Of a stretch of 64,000 nt of DNA, positions 32,886 through 45,721 are shown piece after piece. The number at the start of each line of letters is the position of its first letter. Position 1 is the stretch's first letter. Location: contig JAQFVV010012418.1 in the NCBI GenBank assembly GCA_028023455.1, positions 4,707,244-4,771,243 on the forward strand. Direction: 5' to 3'. The DNA is from Epiperipatus broadwayi. Lineage: Eukaryota; Onychophora; Udeonychophora; Euonychophora; Peripatidae. The position numbers and the translations under genes are program-made. The notes beneath the pieces are model-generated. The model searched no databases. It was not told the origin of the DNA and saw only the letters and a list, made by a program, of their open reading frames with translations.

Positions 32886-33370
32886 TCACAGGTAATGATC
32901 CATTATATCTATTTTCATAAAATACTAGGAGTCAAAAATATGATACCAAAAGCAATGATTTGAAACAATTTATAGAGCAATTAAAACTATGTGACAAAAC
33001 GATCAATCTAATTGTAAATTTTTTTGACATCATATAATATTTCAGTAATTTGCACATATATGCTCCCAAAAGCAGTTATCTTCACTGTGTTCTAGACCCA
33101 TCTATTGTTAGCTTGAGTAATCAAAAGATATCAGATTGTGTAATGGAGATGGGGATTTATAACACTATATTATCTAATTTTCATTAAATAGTAAGGCTAG
33201 AGAAGAGTGAAGGCAAACTATTCTAATATTTTTTTCTTGTGGATTTCACATTACATTTTCTTCTATTTAAAATAGTTGTTAAATACACAAAACATTTTTT
33301 TTGTAGAAGATTATTAAAATTTACCAACGAAATAAGATGAATACGGATGGATATGTTCAACAGAAATTTT

Positions 33371-34330
33371 GGTGCTGATATAGTACGCGCTTGGTGGCCA
33401 TTTTGAATTTGAAAACACTCAAAAACACTGCTGGCACATGCAAATGATAAATGTCATCGACTAGAAATACTCAGTTTTCAAAAAAATAAAACACCTGAGG
33501 CACTATAATTAAAAAAGGTGGTGGGAAGGCACTACACTTAAAAAAACAGTGGGAAAATGTCACATTAAATAGCCTAAAGTACTACTATCAAAAAAAAAAA
33601 AAAAAAATGCGGGGAAAAGAAAAAGAAGTGAACATTGAAAATTAAAAAATACTTTAAAATAAACCTACTTTAAAATAAACCCAAAACGCTAATGTATATA
33701 GTGATAATCAAATACTGCAATAGTAAATCTTAAACAATTAACATATGTTAAGGCATCACACTAAAAAAAAAATGCTGGGAAAAAGAGGAACGGGTGGGGG
33801 GTCTTAAATAGCCTGAGGCGATACAATTAAAAACCCCGCAAAAACACTATAAATCAAAGCATTGTAATAGTAAGTCTCAAAAAATTAAAAAATAAAAAAC
33901 GCTACAAATCAAACATTGTAATAGCAAATCTCAAAAAAATTAACGTATGTTGGAAAATAAAAAATGCTATAAATCAAGCATCGTAATAGTAAATCTCAAA
34001 AAATTAATGTATGTTAACACATTAAAACAAAAATCATAAATGCTATTTGCAAAAAGAAAGCTTATTCCTGTCTTCAACAGTATATACTAAATCAGTATTA
34101 TAATTTAAAAAAAAACAATATTTAAAAACTATAATGCTATAAATCAAACATTGGATTTTTTTAAGTGTAGTGCCTTCCCACCATCTTTTTTAATTATAGT
34201 GCCTCAGGTGTTTTATTTTTTTGAAAATTGAGTATTTCTAGTCGATGACATTAATCGCTTACATGTGCCAGCAGTGTTTTGGGTGTTTTCAAATTCAAAA
34301 TGGCCACCGAGCGTGTACTATATCAGCACC
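33371..34330. mobile_element. Non-autonomous DNA transposon with long TIRs and 8-bp target duplication
   Basis: Inverted terminal repeats of about 175-180 bp run from 33371 (GGTGCTGATATAGTACGCGC) and end at 34330. Only scattered differences separate the arms (for example cgcgcttggtggccatttt against cacgctcggtggccatttt). Perfect 8-bp flanking repeats GAAATTTT occur at 33363-33370 and 34331-34338. The interior holds degenerate tandem units of about 55-65 bp (aaatcaaacattgtaatag and aaattaacgtatgtt motifs, 33690-34030) and no ORF. Long TIRs with 8-9 bp duplications suggest Mutator-like (MULE) elements; hAT or P are alternatives. I do not recognise the family. Confidence 0.75.
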
Positions 34331-34338
34331 GAAATTTT

Positions 34339-36671
34339 AATATGAACTCAAATAACTATTTTATTAGACAGCTCTTCTAAGGATCACTATTTAGTAATAA
34401 TAAATGTTATTTTCATCAAATTATAATTTTAAAATAATAAAGAAAAGTTTAAACAAATTTAGAAATACAAAAAACATAAAATAAACAGAGTTCAATTACT
34501 ATAGTTATCTTCCAGGTCTTTTCTAAACTAAAATCAGTTTATGAGAGTACTACAACAGCCCTCTCTTTTTTTAAGTACATTTTCAAACAAACAACATTCT
34601 TACTACTTTTCACATAAACTAGTTGAAGTGATTGATTTGATAGCAAAAATGATGAAATAACTATTGTGATTAGTTTTAAAATTAAGTCTAAAAATAAAAC
34701 TGATATAATACAAGAAATAATATATATTTGATTTTATCATTAGAAATGTTATCTGCTTCTAGGTTCCATCATGGTATTAGTAAAGTTACTATGAATCAAC
34801 TGTTTAGTTGAAAGGTTTTCTGAACTCTTTCTGATACTTCAGTTAATATTAATCTCTGCAATGTGGTTTCTATTTCATAATGTGGAGCTAAAATATTTTA
34901 TGATTTATATGCTTCCAATAGGGATAAAATGGTTTTATAATGTAAATGCTAAAAGTGGTATCTCACATTCCTTCTAAAAAAAGTATTTGTTTTATATAAT
35001 TATTATTCCAAATTTGATTTTTTTTATTATAAGCATTGTTTACGATAAGTATTATAATAATATATAAAAATGTTAAAAATATATAAATTATAAATATATG
35101 TGCTGACACAAAAGTTGTCTAAAAAAATTTTCTTAATTTCATGAATTAAAAGTATATAACTGTAAAATTGCAATTATGGAAAAATAAAATTATTTTTGTT
35201 GCGAATAGCTTCTAATTGGAATCAATTGCTTTCTTACAATCATGAAATAAATTTGCTTTTTATTATTGTAAGCATTATTTACAATATATAATATTTGTCT
35301 AAAAATGCAGTAAAAAAATAATTATAATTTTAAAAAAATTGAAAAAATTTACTTATGTTTAGACTATAAGTGATATGATATAATGCTAAATTAGAAAAAT
35401 GGACATAAAGCTTATATTATGTGAGCTAAATTCAAAGTAATTTGATTTTTGCAAAATTGAGACATATCTAGGGAAATACCAAAATGGGACCTGTTCAATT
35501 ACAAAATTCTATGAAATTAAGGTATATGAAAATTTATAGCAGTATCACATACCAGTTGTTAATTCTAACTTTTTTAATAAATTGCAAATTTTGATGCATT
35601 AGTGTTAAAATAAGATCTTATTCTTTATAAAACTTCCAATAAAATAATATATAAAGTTACTTATTACTCATTATTAATTTTTTTTTTTCAGTAGTTTTTC
35701 ATTGTTTCAGCAAAATCTATGTTTAAAATAGAAGGCATCCATTCAGGAGGTCTTTCTTTCATAACAAAACAAATATTAAATTATATATTAATTTGTTTTC
35801 AAGAACTGATTAAATAGTAATATTGATAAAGATGGAAAACAAAAATATATTACTAACTGAATTTGGTCAACTTATACACACATGCACATATGTATTTCTT
35901 TTATAAACTAATATTGAAAAATATAATTAGTATTGTACTGATAAACTTAATTTTTCTTTTTTATAATTAAAAATAGTTTTGCAATGAAATAAGTATTTCA
36001 ATACAATATAAAAATTTAATTACTACTATTGTACATATCCTATCTATCAATTTATTTTTTAAATCTTTTATATACCTTATCCATGCTTTTTTTTCTATAC
36101 ATTTTTTTTAAAAAATATAATTTTTATAAAAAAAAAAAAAATGTAAAAAATTGAAAAATAATAAATTACATATAGAATGTATCATATGTATGAACAGTCA
36201 GTCAATGCTATTTTTTTTTATTCTTTCTGGAATATAACTTCACCACATTTTGAATTACAAGTGCTGGTAAATCATAGCCAGGGGTGAAAGCATTAAGAAA
36301 CCTTCTGTTTATAGAGAAAAATGATATTAAGCCATAAATAAAAATAATAGTGTTTATATAATTAAAAACATAGAGATGAAAACTAATGGTCTTTAAAACA
36401 AAGTAATAAATATTTTATGTAAAGATTTAAAATATCTAAAAATGAATAATTTATTTTCTTTCTTTTGTTATGTCTAAATTAATTAGGAAGGTTATTTTCT
36501 TTAATTAGTTTATAAAGAAAAAAGAGAGAGCCATCTTAAGATTGATGAATAAGTGATCAGCCAAATTTCTACAATTTTTAAAAAAAAAAAATTTACTTAA
36601 AAACACATACCATAGTTGAGTGGATAACATTTAGGACTTTCTAATAACAAGCTGGAAAAATACATTCCAAT
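34339..36671. other. A+T-rich intronic DNA, nothing recognised
   Basis: This part of the COASY intron has no reading frame of note, no tRNA-like unit and no inverted repeat that I could see. Poly-A/T tracts and short atatat runs dominate. Confidence 0.45.
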
Positions 36672-36683
36672 AAAGAAATACAA

Positions 36684-36900
36684 ACAGGCAAAACTCTCCA
36701 TACAGTAGTGCCACTCAGTGCCAACCAGAGTAATCAATGGATGAGTAGGCACTAGATGGAGATTTTATACACAAGCCTTCTGGCATCCATTGATTACTCT
36801 GGATGGCACTGAGTGGCACTACTGTATGGAGAGGTTTTGCCTGTTTTAATAAGTTATGTGCTAGCATAAGAAATAGTGATCATATGATGTTTAGTGGTTT
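36684..36900 (+). mobile_element. Hairpin SINE-like retroposon (no hammerhead)
   Basis: It is flanked by aaagaaatacaa (36672-36683) and aaagaacatacaa (36901-36913), an imperfect target duplication of 12-13 bp. Arms of about 58 bp, 36687-36743 (aggcaaaactctccatacag onward) and 36784-36842, form a near-perfect hairpin. The 3' part (gcataagaaatagtgatcat, then atgatgttta) matches the ends of the elements at 9326-9977, 52221-52401 and 55267-55379. It belongs to the same superfamily as the hammerhead retroposons but lacks a CUGANGA/GAAA core. Confidence 0.7.
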
Positions 36901-36913
36901 AAAGAACATACAA

Positions 36914-39900
36914 TATAGCCTCAATTTCAACAATAAAAAACTATTCAAAAGATTTAATCTAATAATATATTATCAGTATAAAAATTTCCAATCTAGAGAA
37001 AAAACAACTTTCATTATTTTTGCTTAAATCACAAGCTAGTAATTAGTAAAATTGAATTTATATTCATAATGGATTTTCTGGAAACAGAAAAATTATTTGA
37101 AAATCAAAATATTATCAACAAACTATAGAGTTATTTGTCAAGTTTAGAGACAATTGTATGTATCATTATGAAAAATCACTGTATCACACAGCCAAAAAAA
37201 AAAAAACTGTAAACACTAAATATAATTATTAAATTTACTGATTGACAAAACTTTAAAACATATAGAATATTCATTTAAATATTTATCTTAAGATATATTA
37301 ATATTGTGATAAGATATGTCATGATTTTCCTCCTGATTAATTTTAATATTCTGATTTATTGAAATTGTCTAAATATGTGACAATATATTTATTATAACTT
37401 AATAATGAATAAAGATATATTTTAATATGTAAATTTAGGTGTGTTGTAATTTAACTACTATCTGAAGTTCACTAGCTTAATTACCTTTGATAATTATAGG
37501 CTTCACCAAAAATTTGAAATAGGTCACTTAACTTAAATATGTAATTAAAATGTTTTTCTTTAGTTTATAGGGTATATTTAAAGTGTGACATAAGATTTTT
37601 ACAGATCTGATGATTTACTAGTTGTACTAAGTGTAATGAAATATTATTTGCATGGTGTTACAAGAAAGAGGAAATAGATGGTAATTAGTTTTTGAAATTT
37701 TTAAACTATTTTAAATATTTCAAAATATGAACTTGCTTTATTAAAAACAATATTTATATCATAAAGAAGAAATTATAATTCATAACTTTAAATTAAAATC
37801 AATTTCTTAGATTCTAAACATGAAAAATATTATATATTATCTACAGATTATTTATGCTGTGGAGAAAGAAGTTGATTTAATAATTTGTAATTATACATGG
37901 ATTATTTCTGTCATTTGCTATTAATTGTTAAAAAAATTTTAAAAAATCAAATTTTATTTAAATTTTGCAATCTTTTAAGTGTCTATATAAATATATCAGA
38001 CAGATAAAGATAGTAACACCTTTATTGTTAAAGATTTGCTTGACTACAAGTTGAGATTGTTGATAGCTTAAGGGTTGATAGTTATCAACTGTTAATAATA
38101 GCACATAGGTTAGTATATAATGCAACATTGTGAGTGACATTATTCTCTTTTCTTTAGGTATTACTAATCTGACCAGTAACAGTATGGGCATGGGAATCAA
38201 AGTAATGATGTTTAGATTATTGAATATTGAATTTAATGTGATACTTTAATCAACTAGTCTTTAACAGAATAGTCTAGTTACAGCATCAACTTAAGTTCAA
38301 TATTCACCAAATCTAAAAACTCCTGGTTTACTTCTCATGCTAGAACTGTCACTGGTTAATCTAGAAATACCTGGAGAAGAGAGGAGAATAATATGATACG
38401 TACTAATCTGTGTCTATAACTAACAGTTGAATGTATTTGAACATTTTAAATAAAGTTAGAAATTTTCTGAAAACATTTAACAATTAATATTAGATGATGG
38501 AAATTAGATAAATTAATAATTACAACTAAAATACTATCATCACAAACTTTCAGGCAAACACAAAGTTGATTTAATTATTATATGGTTTTGGTAATGAACA
38601 ATACAGATATCTAAGTAATAAATAATTATGTGTTTTATTAATCAATGAGAATGTTGGCAAAATATTAAAAATAAGGAAAGAAACTTGCATATTTAAGCAA
38701 ACATTAATTGAATAAAGTTTACTTCGAGAATACAAGAAATAAAACATTAATAAGTTCTTTAATTATCATTTAAAATGCAGAATAAGTCATGTTGTACTGC
38801 CGATCAGGTAAGGATTCAAAGTATATTTTGAGTTATTTTATAATCTTAATGACATCAAGGAGATGTATTTCTGATTTAATATATGATCTTTATAAATTAA
38901 AAGATTATTAAGTTTATCTTCATATAATTTTTATTATTATTTCTATATATTAATTTTATCACATGCCAGTAAATATATATATAATATAAAACAAGAATCA
39001 TACATGGCAATTTAGTTTGAACATCTATTTGATATTACATATGGACACCTTGGAGCTTTTGAAAGCATTGAATGTAGAAATTTTTTTTTTTTATCTGCAT
39101 ATGTATATCATAATGGTATGAAGCATTACTGGGATGATAGCACAATCATCATCAATCTCAAGTCAATGACATATAAAATTAAATATAAAAGTGAGCATGA
39201 GAGATCAACAAGATACTAACTATAAGTTAACTAGCATTACCCAAAAGTAATAACTATTCATTATAATGAATGATTAACAATAAAATCAACAGTCCATCTT
39301 GTGACTGGATTTAGACCAGACTAATTATTTAGCCCTTGCCAGCTTGGCACAGATGATTTAAATCATAATTTGGATGCACAAACTTAAGTGCTAATCCATA
39401 AAAATACAACAGTAAAAAAATAATGCTGAGATATTAAAATATGCTGATTATCATTGTAACGGGTCCCCTCCTTTCCCATAGTGCTTGGTTGGATTTATGC
39501 CATCTTCATAAAACATTTTTTTTAATATTATTAATGACTAATGAGATTTATTCATAAATAAAACCTTCAATTGACCAAGATGGACTTATAGTAGTCATAG
39601 ACCTGGAGACAAGTTATTTTAAAACTTCATCTCCCAAGAAGAATGAAAAAAAAACAAAAACACAATATATTTATATATTGATACTCAGCCTTAGTTTCTA
39701 ATAATTACTAATTAATATTTCTCTAACAATATATTTTTGGATGTCAGCATTTTCAAACTCCAAGTGTCAATCCTATGCTTACATAAGAATTATACTGAAG
39801 GGGGTTAATAAGAGTAATAATAGAATATTAATGAATGCTCAGCCACTAGCTAGTCACTCAGGGCGGGTAGTACATAGACTGACAGACGTGTTGATTTGAG

Positions 39901-40239
39901 GTAGATTGCATTAAATTATTTAACAAATAAAAGCATATATACATGGTAACTAAATAAAACCTATAAAATAAGAAATAGAAATAATAGTGTGCAATTGTTT
40001 AATGAAAATAAAGCATGCATATATATATATCTTTGACAGACAAAAAATTGTTATTTACTACAAAAATTAAATATTTTATCATTATTTGTATGACTTAATA
40101 TAAAGAAATTATAGATTATAAATATAAGACTGAGAATGTGCATGATTATAAATTTGAAATAACAGATATATTACCTTGGAGTCTCCAGGAAAATTAGTGT
40201 TCATATTCATAAAGAAAGTAAGCTTACTTAAGAAACACT
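36914..40239. other. A+T-rich intronic DNA
   Basis: It contains no recognised gene. A slightly G+C-richer patch at 39452-39505 and another at 39836-39900 (gtcactcagggcgggtagt) may be decayed repeats. The short frames I saw are not similar to known proteins. Confidence 0.4.
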
Positions 40240-40512
40240 ATGGCCACAGAAATTGTCCAGAAAAAAAGCCTTTGCTTTTTTAAAATTTCCGACAGAACGA
40301 TGATGAATCAGAATATTTGCAAAGACACAGGTGGATGGATGCAGATTTTCGGCTTCAAACAGTTACAGGATCATATAGCATCTTTTGTTTTCTTCGTGGA
40401 GCAGTGGGATAAAAGCACAACATATTTAGGATCTTATCCCAACATACTCATGTTAGCTGGCATATATATTTTGTTCCAATATCATCTATTAAAAATCTTG
40501 AATGTCAATTAA
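40240..40512 (+). other. Short open frame of unknown meaning
   Basis: A 90-codon frame beginning MATEIVQKKSLCFFK, with GGWMQIFGFKQLQDHIA in the middle and a hydrophobic end (NILMLAGIYILFQYHLL) that could pass as a membrane segment. I do not recognise it, and no homologous repeat copy is present in the window. It is on the strand opposite to COASY. It may be chance, or part of a decayed element. Confidence 0.2.
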
Positions 40513-40722
40513 TATTTAGCAGCGAAAATATCAGCATATAAACTCCAACAAAAAACTAAATCCAGTCTCCCAATTTTTCTATTTTATAGTCTTTACTTTT
40601 CTAGAAAGTTCTCTTATTTTTCAAGCAATACTTCCCATAACTCCTCAAAATATTTGATATTTTAAATCTTATCTTGTGCAACCTCATAAGTCCAGGACAT
40701 CACAGTTTTTTTATATGTCATA

Positions 40723-40801
40723 GCATCGGCCGGGAAGCAAACCTGCTAACCTGGAACAACTGCTTGTAAGACTGCTGTTCTGACCTATCAACCACCAACA
40801 C
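40723..40801 (-). repeat. tRNA-like SINE unit, diverged
   Basis: The third member of the family at 16796 and 23046. It shares agcatcggccgggaag at its 3' end (minus strand), an anticodon arm with loop CTTACAA, and a ggtt-type A-box remnant. More mutated than the copy at 23046. Confidence 0.55.
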
Positions 40802-41750
40802 TTGACACACAGTTTTAGATCTGTTTTCTTTTGACTTCTTATTTCTTTTCACAAAAGAAAAGCTTTTAAAAAGTTTTTTCTTTTTATATTAACATTTCCT
40901 TACAAACTTAAAAAAAAAAAAACTTTAAATAAGACCTACAGTAAAAGCATTCTATAGATAAAATCGGTTTCATTTTTTTCAACATTTACATAATTTTTCT
41001 TTTTATTAAAAATAAAACAAAATTAGACACAAGAAAAAATATATACATTTTATGCGTTTCCAGAAAATTCTTTTTATACATTTGATTATAGAAGATATAC
41101 ATACACACCATTTATCAAAACAAATTAACACCAAAGCCTCCCTTAAGCCTATCTTGGTTAATTTATTCAGTCAAATATATATACCAAAATATATGTCTAA
41201 TTACTCCATCTACATATATGTGGCTACCTAGAATCCCTTTAACTTGTAATAGGCTTCAAATCTGGTTCCTGTTACATCATAAATGCTCTGGACACTCAGT
41301 ATTTTTAATGTACTGGACAACTATAAACTTAATTTCTAATAAATACTAAACTAAATAAAATGTAGTGCATGCATTTTAAAGGATATACCCTTTGCACTGA
41401 TACAGGATCATCATCAACTGGATATCCATAAATACTAAATATAAATCCTTTTTATATAATAGACTATTATGTATGAATCTAGCTCAGAGAACAAATGCTC
41501 TATAATTGTTGCTGTTAGCAAAAGTTAATTCTAATCATATAATATTTTAAATCTATTCTATAATTGAGTAAATTCATTGGAATAATTTGAACAATGAAAT
41601 ATCAATTTCTTAATAACAAAAATGAAATTAAGGTCTGCTGAGTATGCAATAAAACTAATTTAAGGTTTCTGATTTTGATGAATGCAAAAAGAAATCTACT
41701 ATTACATTGTAATTTACATATATGTCTCAATAGATTTGTATAGAAGACCT
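40802..41750. other. A+T-rich intronic DNA before LTR element 2
   Basis: No gene is seen. A possible degenerate SINE lies at about 41225-41300, with B-box-like ttcaaatctggttcc. Confidence 0.35.
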
Positions 41751-41756
41751 ATATAT

Positions 41757-44476
41757 TGAAACAGTAAGGTCCACTTTGCAGATCTTCATTTCACCTTTTC
41801 TCACCTATTTCCTACCCTCATACCTTAGTTTGAACCCCAATCTATCGTAGTGTGTCTGCAATACGCTTATATACTGAAAATCTCACCTAATTTTAAACCA
41901 TGAGCACAATGCTCATATTATATATATAACTCATTCCCAAATAAATAAAAGATTATAGATTATGTATATGTTCACATAATTTTGATTTATTAAAAAGTAG
42001 GTTATATAAGTCATAATTGCGCACACACTATGATATGCAATTTAAAACATATCAAAATTATAAATTGTTAAAGTTATTTTGTTTGAATCTATTTACAAAT
42101 ATATAACCGTCGTAATATATTTTGATTTAAAATAAAATTCATTTAGTAAATATTCGTTTAGTAAATAGATTCAAATATTGCAATTTAAAAGTAAAATAAT
42201 TTTCATTTAATTTAATAAAAGTCATCCCAAATATTTCTGTTAAAATAAATGAGGGACAATAGTTTAATTAGTTAACGTTATATAAGTTTATCTAAAAACA
42301 GCAGATGTCCACTTAAGGTTTTCTTTAACTAATAAATGTAATTTTTAATTAAATCTAGTTTGTAATTCGAATGTTGACAGGGAAATTAACAAAAGAAATT
42401 AATTTGTTGAATTCCTTTAGACATTCGGATAGATTTAATTACAGCTGATAAGTCCGATATATTTTTTGTAATGCTCCAGGGCAGTTCTATTGTTAAATTC
42501 TACTATAAAAAGGAGGGTTTTCTTTTGTTCTCCATTCTAATGTTTCTAAGAGAAATCATTCTGAGGTCTAATGTTTCTAACCAAAATTTGTAGTAATTTG
42601 TAAATCTTGACATGACGGAGTAGAGCGCAAGAAGGCTATTTCTCTCCGGAATGGCCATATGCTGCCGTAGACCATCGGAAGCTATCACACAAGGAACCCC
42701 GGAACTGCTGCTGCTGCCAAAAATATGAACATTTCCAGATTTTGCTGTTAATTTATATAAAAACCTGCCGACCATCAATCTACCTAAAATGCTTCTCCAG
42801 AGGTAACCCTAAATTAACCCAAGAGCTCTTGTGATAACTAACATGCTATAGCTATTTTAAATTGTTTTCTTATATTTCACATAACGTCATTATGTACTTC
42901 TTTAAATATAATCAACATTTTTGCTCTCTATCCTTGGGTTAATATTTTCTATTTATTAAGCTTTCTGTTATTTTATTATGATAATGTGTCAGAATCGTCT
43001 TTGACCGAGTGAATTATTCCTTTTGTTGAAAATAAGACGCCGCTATGAAGGCATATTTTAAATTTCTAAATAATTTCCAATTTTATTATCTTGCAAATCA
43101 CTCGTTCGAGGGCGATTCTTTTCTTTAATATATAATATAATCACATAGTTTAAAATCTACATGTTATTGATTTTAATCTAATATGAGAGTATGTGCGAGG
43201 TCAATGATTAAATGTGTCCCCTAATGCATGATTGCGTATATAAATCTATACTTACTTTTCAAACCCGCAAGCATGCATTTTCCTATTTTAATTACCGTGT
43301 TCTACTTTAATTACAAAGTTCATCATTGACGTCGAGAATGTGCGGACCCTTTTAAATGAATTTCTGGGAATTTGATTGGGCATTTCTCTTAATCCAAGTA
43401 AAACCCATTCAGTATGTTTTATATACACTAGTCTCGTATTGCTCGTAAATGAATTGGTTGTTGAGACCACTTTGTTTTAATTTTCCAAGGATTCTTTACA
43501 TGGCCAAGGCCGTTCTCTTCGCTTCTTGCCGTTTCCAGGCAGAGTGTGTCCACAAATGACACACCTGGGAATTAAACGCAATCGTCACCCAGTCGCTAAG
43601 TTTCGGCTGTTCATAAAATACTTTCCTACGGGTTAGCGGCGAGATGCCCTCCGTAATCATTCCGGATATTCAATATTGTTTTATTTTATATTTATTTTAC
43701 AAAGCATCCGTGACTTAAACGTGTCACACCCTCCAACTTTAATAAATTCATTATCAGCAATACTGACCTCCCAATGTAACTCTATTATTATTATTATTAT
43801 CAAATAAATGCCTTGATCACATTCCCACTTTGTTGCTTAGTAAGCTTTTGTCCGTGCTATTCTCGAAATCAATAAATATTTTATAACACTTAATTTTCAA
43901 ATATTTTCTTAAACTTGTATAATTGCTCAAAGCACCTCGCACATGTTCCTATCTCATCAAGCACATTATCGTAATGCTATTAGCCTGAGGAATAGAATAT
44001 ATCACTTTGCTTTAAAACCTTTTTGTCATTTATTGGAATATAATGCCAACAATTATTTAATACGCGTCCCTGTCTCATATAAGCAGACAGTGGCGTTATA
44101 TATATAATTTATATAAATAAATTTTGTGAAATTATTTAAAACTAAATTTGATCTCTTATTTTATTTGATTCCTATCACTGTCTCGGTCTATATATATATT
44201 TTCTGCATTTCCTTTTGTAAATCCATAGACGTTAATTAGCCATCCAAACTTCTTTTAGTATAGAGTCTTTTGTTTCTCCCTGACCACCAGGCACCGGTCA
44301 AAGGTTATACTAGTAGTAGCATCAGATGCGTTATCACGTAGATGGCGCTGTGAAATTTGGACTTTAGATTCGAACTTAGTATATCTAGAAGGCAACCCCT
44401 CCTAGAATGTTCAGTTTCGTGTCTGGGGTTTGAATTCTGCAGTGTGTTAGCGAGATAGACGATTCTGACTGTTACA
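41757..44476 (+). repeat. 5' LTR of LTR retrotransposon 2
   Basis: The 2720-bp LTR includes a G+C-richer core at 42600-42780 and 43500-43640. A minus-strand frame at 42503-42778 (MMVGRFLYKLTAK, then HIFGSSSSSGVPCVIASD) is identical in the other LTR, as expected for recent duplicates. It carries about 20 bp near 43512-43540 (cgttctcttcgcttcttgcc) that the 3' LTR lacks. Confidence 0.85.
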
Positions 44477-44498
44477 TAGTATTTTTTTTCTGGGTCCA

Positions 44499-44520
44499 TG
44501 GCTTGCCCAAACGTGGAGCC
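44499..44520 (+). promoter_or_regulatory. Possible primer-binding site of LTR element 2
   Basis: TGGCTTGCCCAAACGTGGAG begins 22 bases after the 5' LTR and resembles the tRNA-Lys site TGGCGCCCAACGTGGGGC apart from small insertions. A second candidate, TGGCGCCCAAGGGTAA, lies at about 45147. A 33-bp sequence (atttaaacacccacatccct) follows as a tandem pair at 44528-44583. Confidence 0.4.
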
Positions 44521-45721
44521 TCGATTATTTAAACACCCACATCCCTGTAGATCTTAATTATTTAAACACCCACATCCCTGTAGCTTAATTTTAGTATTTT
44601 ATTCGTATTTAATCACTCAAATCCTTTATATTTTTGATATATATAATATTTTTCAAACTCTATATTATCTATATTGTTTATTTGCGTGTATATTTCATAT
44701 ATTTTGTTTGACTCGGGCATTCAATTACTTATTCTATATAATCAGAACTTGTCCAAACTTGCTATAGTGCGATACGAGCCATCTGTATTTATCTGTATTT
44801 GTTGTTTCACTTAAGTCACGCTATATACGCATGGCGTGAATTACTTAAATATTGTCCCAAGTGAATATTGTGACAATCTATGAATATTTCAAATATTGTA
44901 TTTTCTATCAAAATAAAGTTTTATCGGCTCAATGCGCAAGATAGCATAATAGTAATTTTGTACGGTAATGACCTAGATATGTAATAGGCTATCGTATGGA
45001 ATTCAAAAAAATTCAATCATAAATAAAATGTTGTAATCAATAAAAAAATGTGAATGTTTTAACGAGTGCCCGTAGTTAAATGGAATAGTTATTTAAAATT
45101 AATTTTGGGAAGCTAACAGTCTATGGATCCTTTTAACTGGTGACATGGCGCCCAAGGGTAATTTCATTAAACGGAGTTACTTCTAAAATAAATTTTGTCA
45201 CCAGGCTAAATTCTTTTATATGTAATTTGTTTTTTTTTTCAACGTGTGTAAATTTTTCTTAGACCAAATAATGAGACGTGAATCGGATCAATAATTATGT
45301 AAATAAAAATATATGTATGCTAATCTTAAATAAGAAGGAACGAAATAAGTATACCCGGATCTAGCGAATGTTAACATATATAAATAAAATTGCTTGAGTT
45401 TAAAAATATATATGTTAGCGAAATATTTCGACAGGTCGAATCTAAGAGATTTTTTTTTATGTACGGGCAGTAGAATATATGTAGGTTGGCAGCAGATTTA
45501 AACAAAAATTTTTTGCAGTAGTAAAAGGGTAGTAGTTGGGGTTTTTAGTGATAAACATAAAAGCAGTAATTAGGCCAACAGAACCGAGAGGGAGATAGCC
45601 TATTAGCCATTAATAAAATTTGAAATCAAACGTAAAAAAATTTTGTGTTTAGGATAATATAGTTAGCAGTAAAATAAAAAAAAGTCATCATCATCATCGA
45701 TCACGATAATCATCCAAGGCC

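Noticed and set aside
42503-42778. A minus-strand ORF of 91 codons, repeated at 47647-47925, considered as a gene family
   Set aside because: The two copies are inside the paired LTRs and are identical only because the LTRs are recent duplicates. There is no recognised domain and no independent support.
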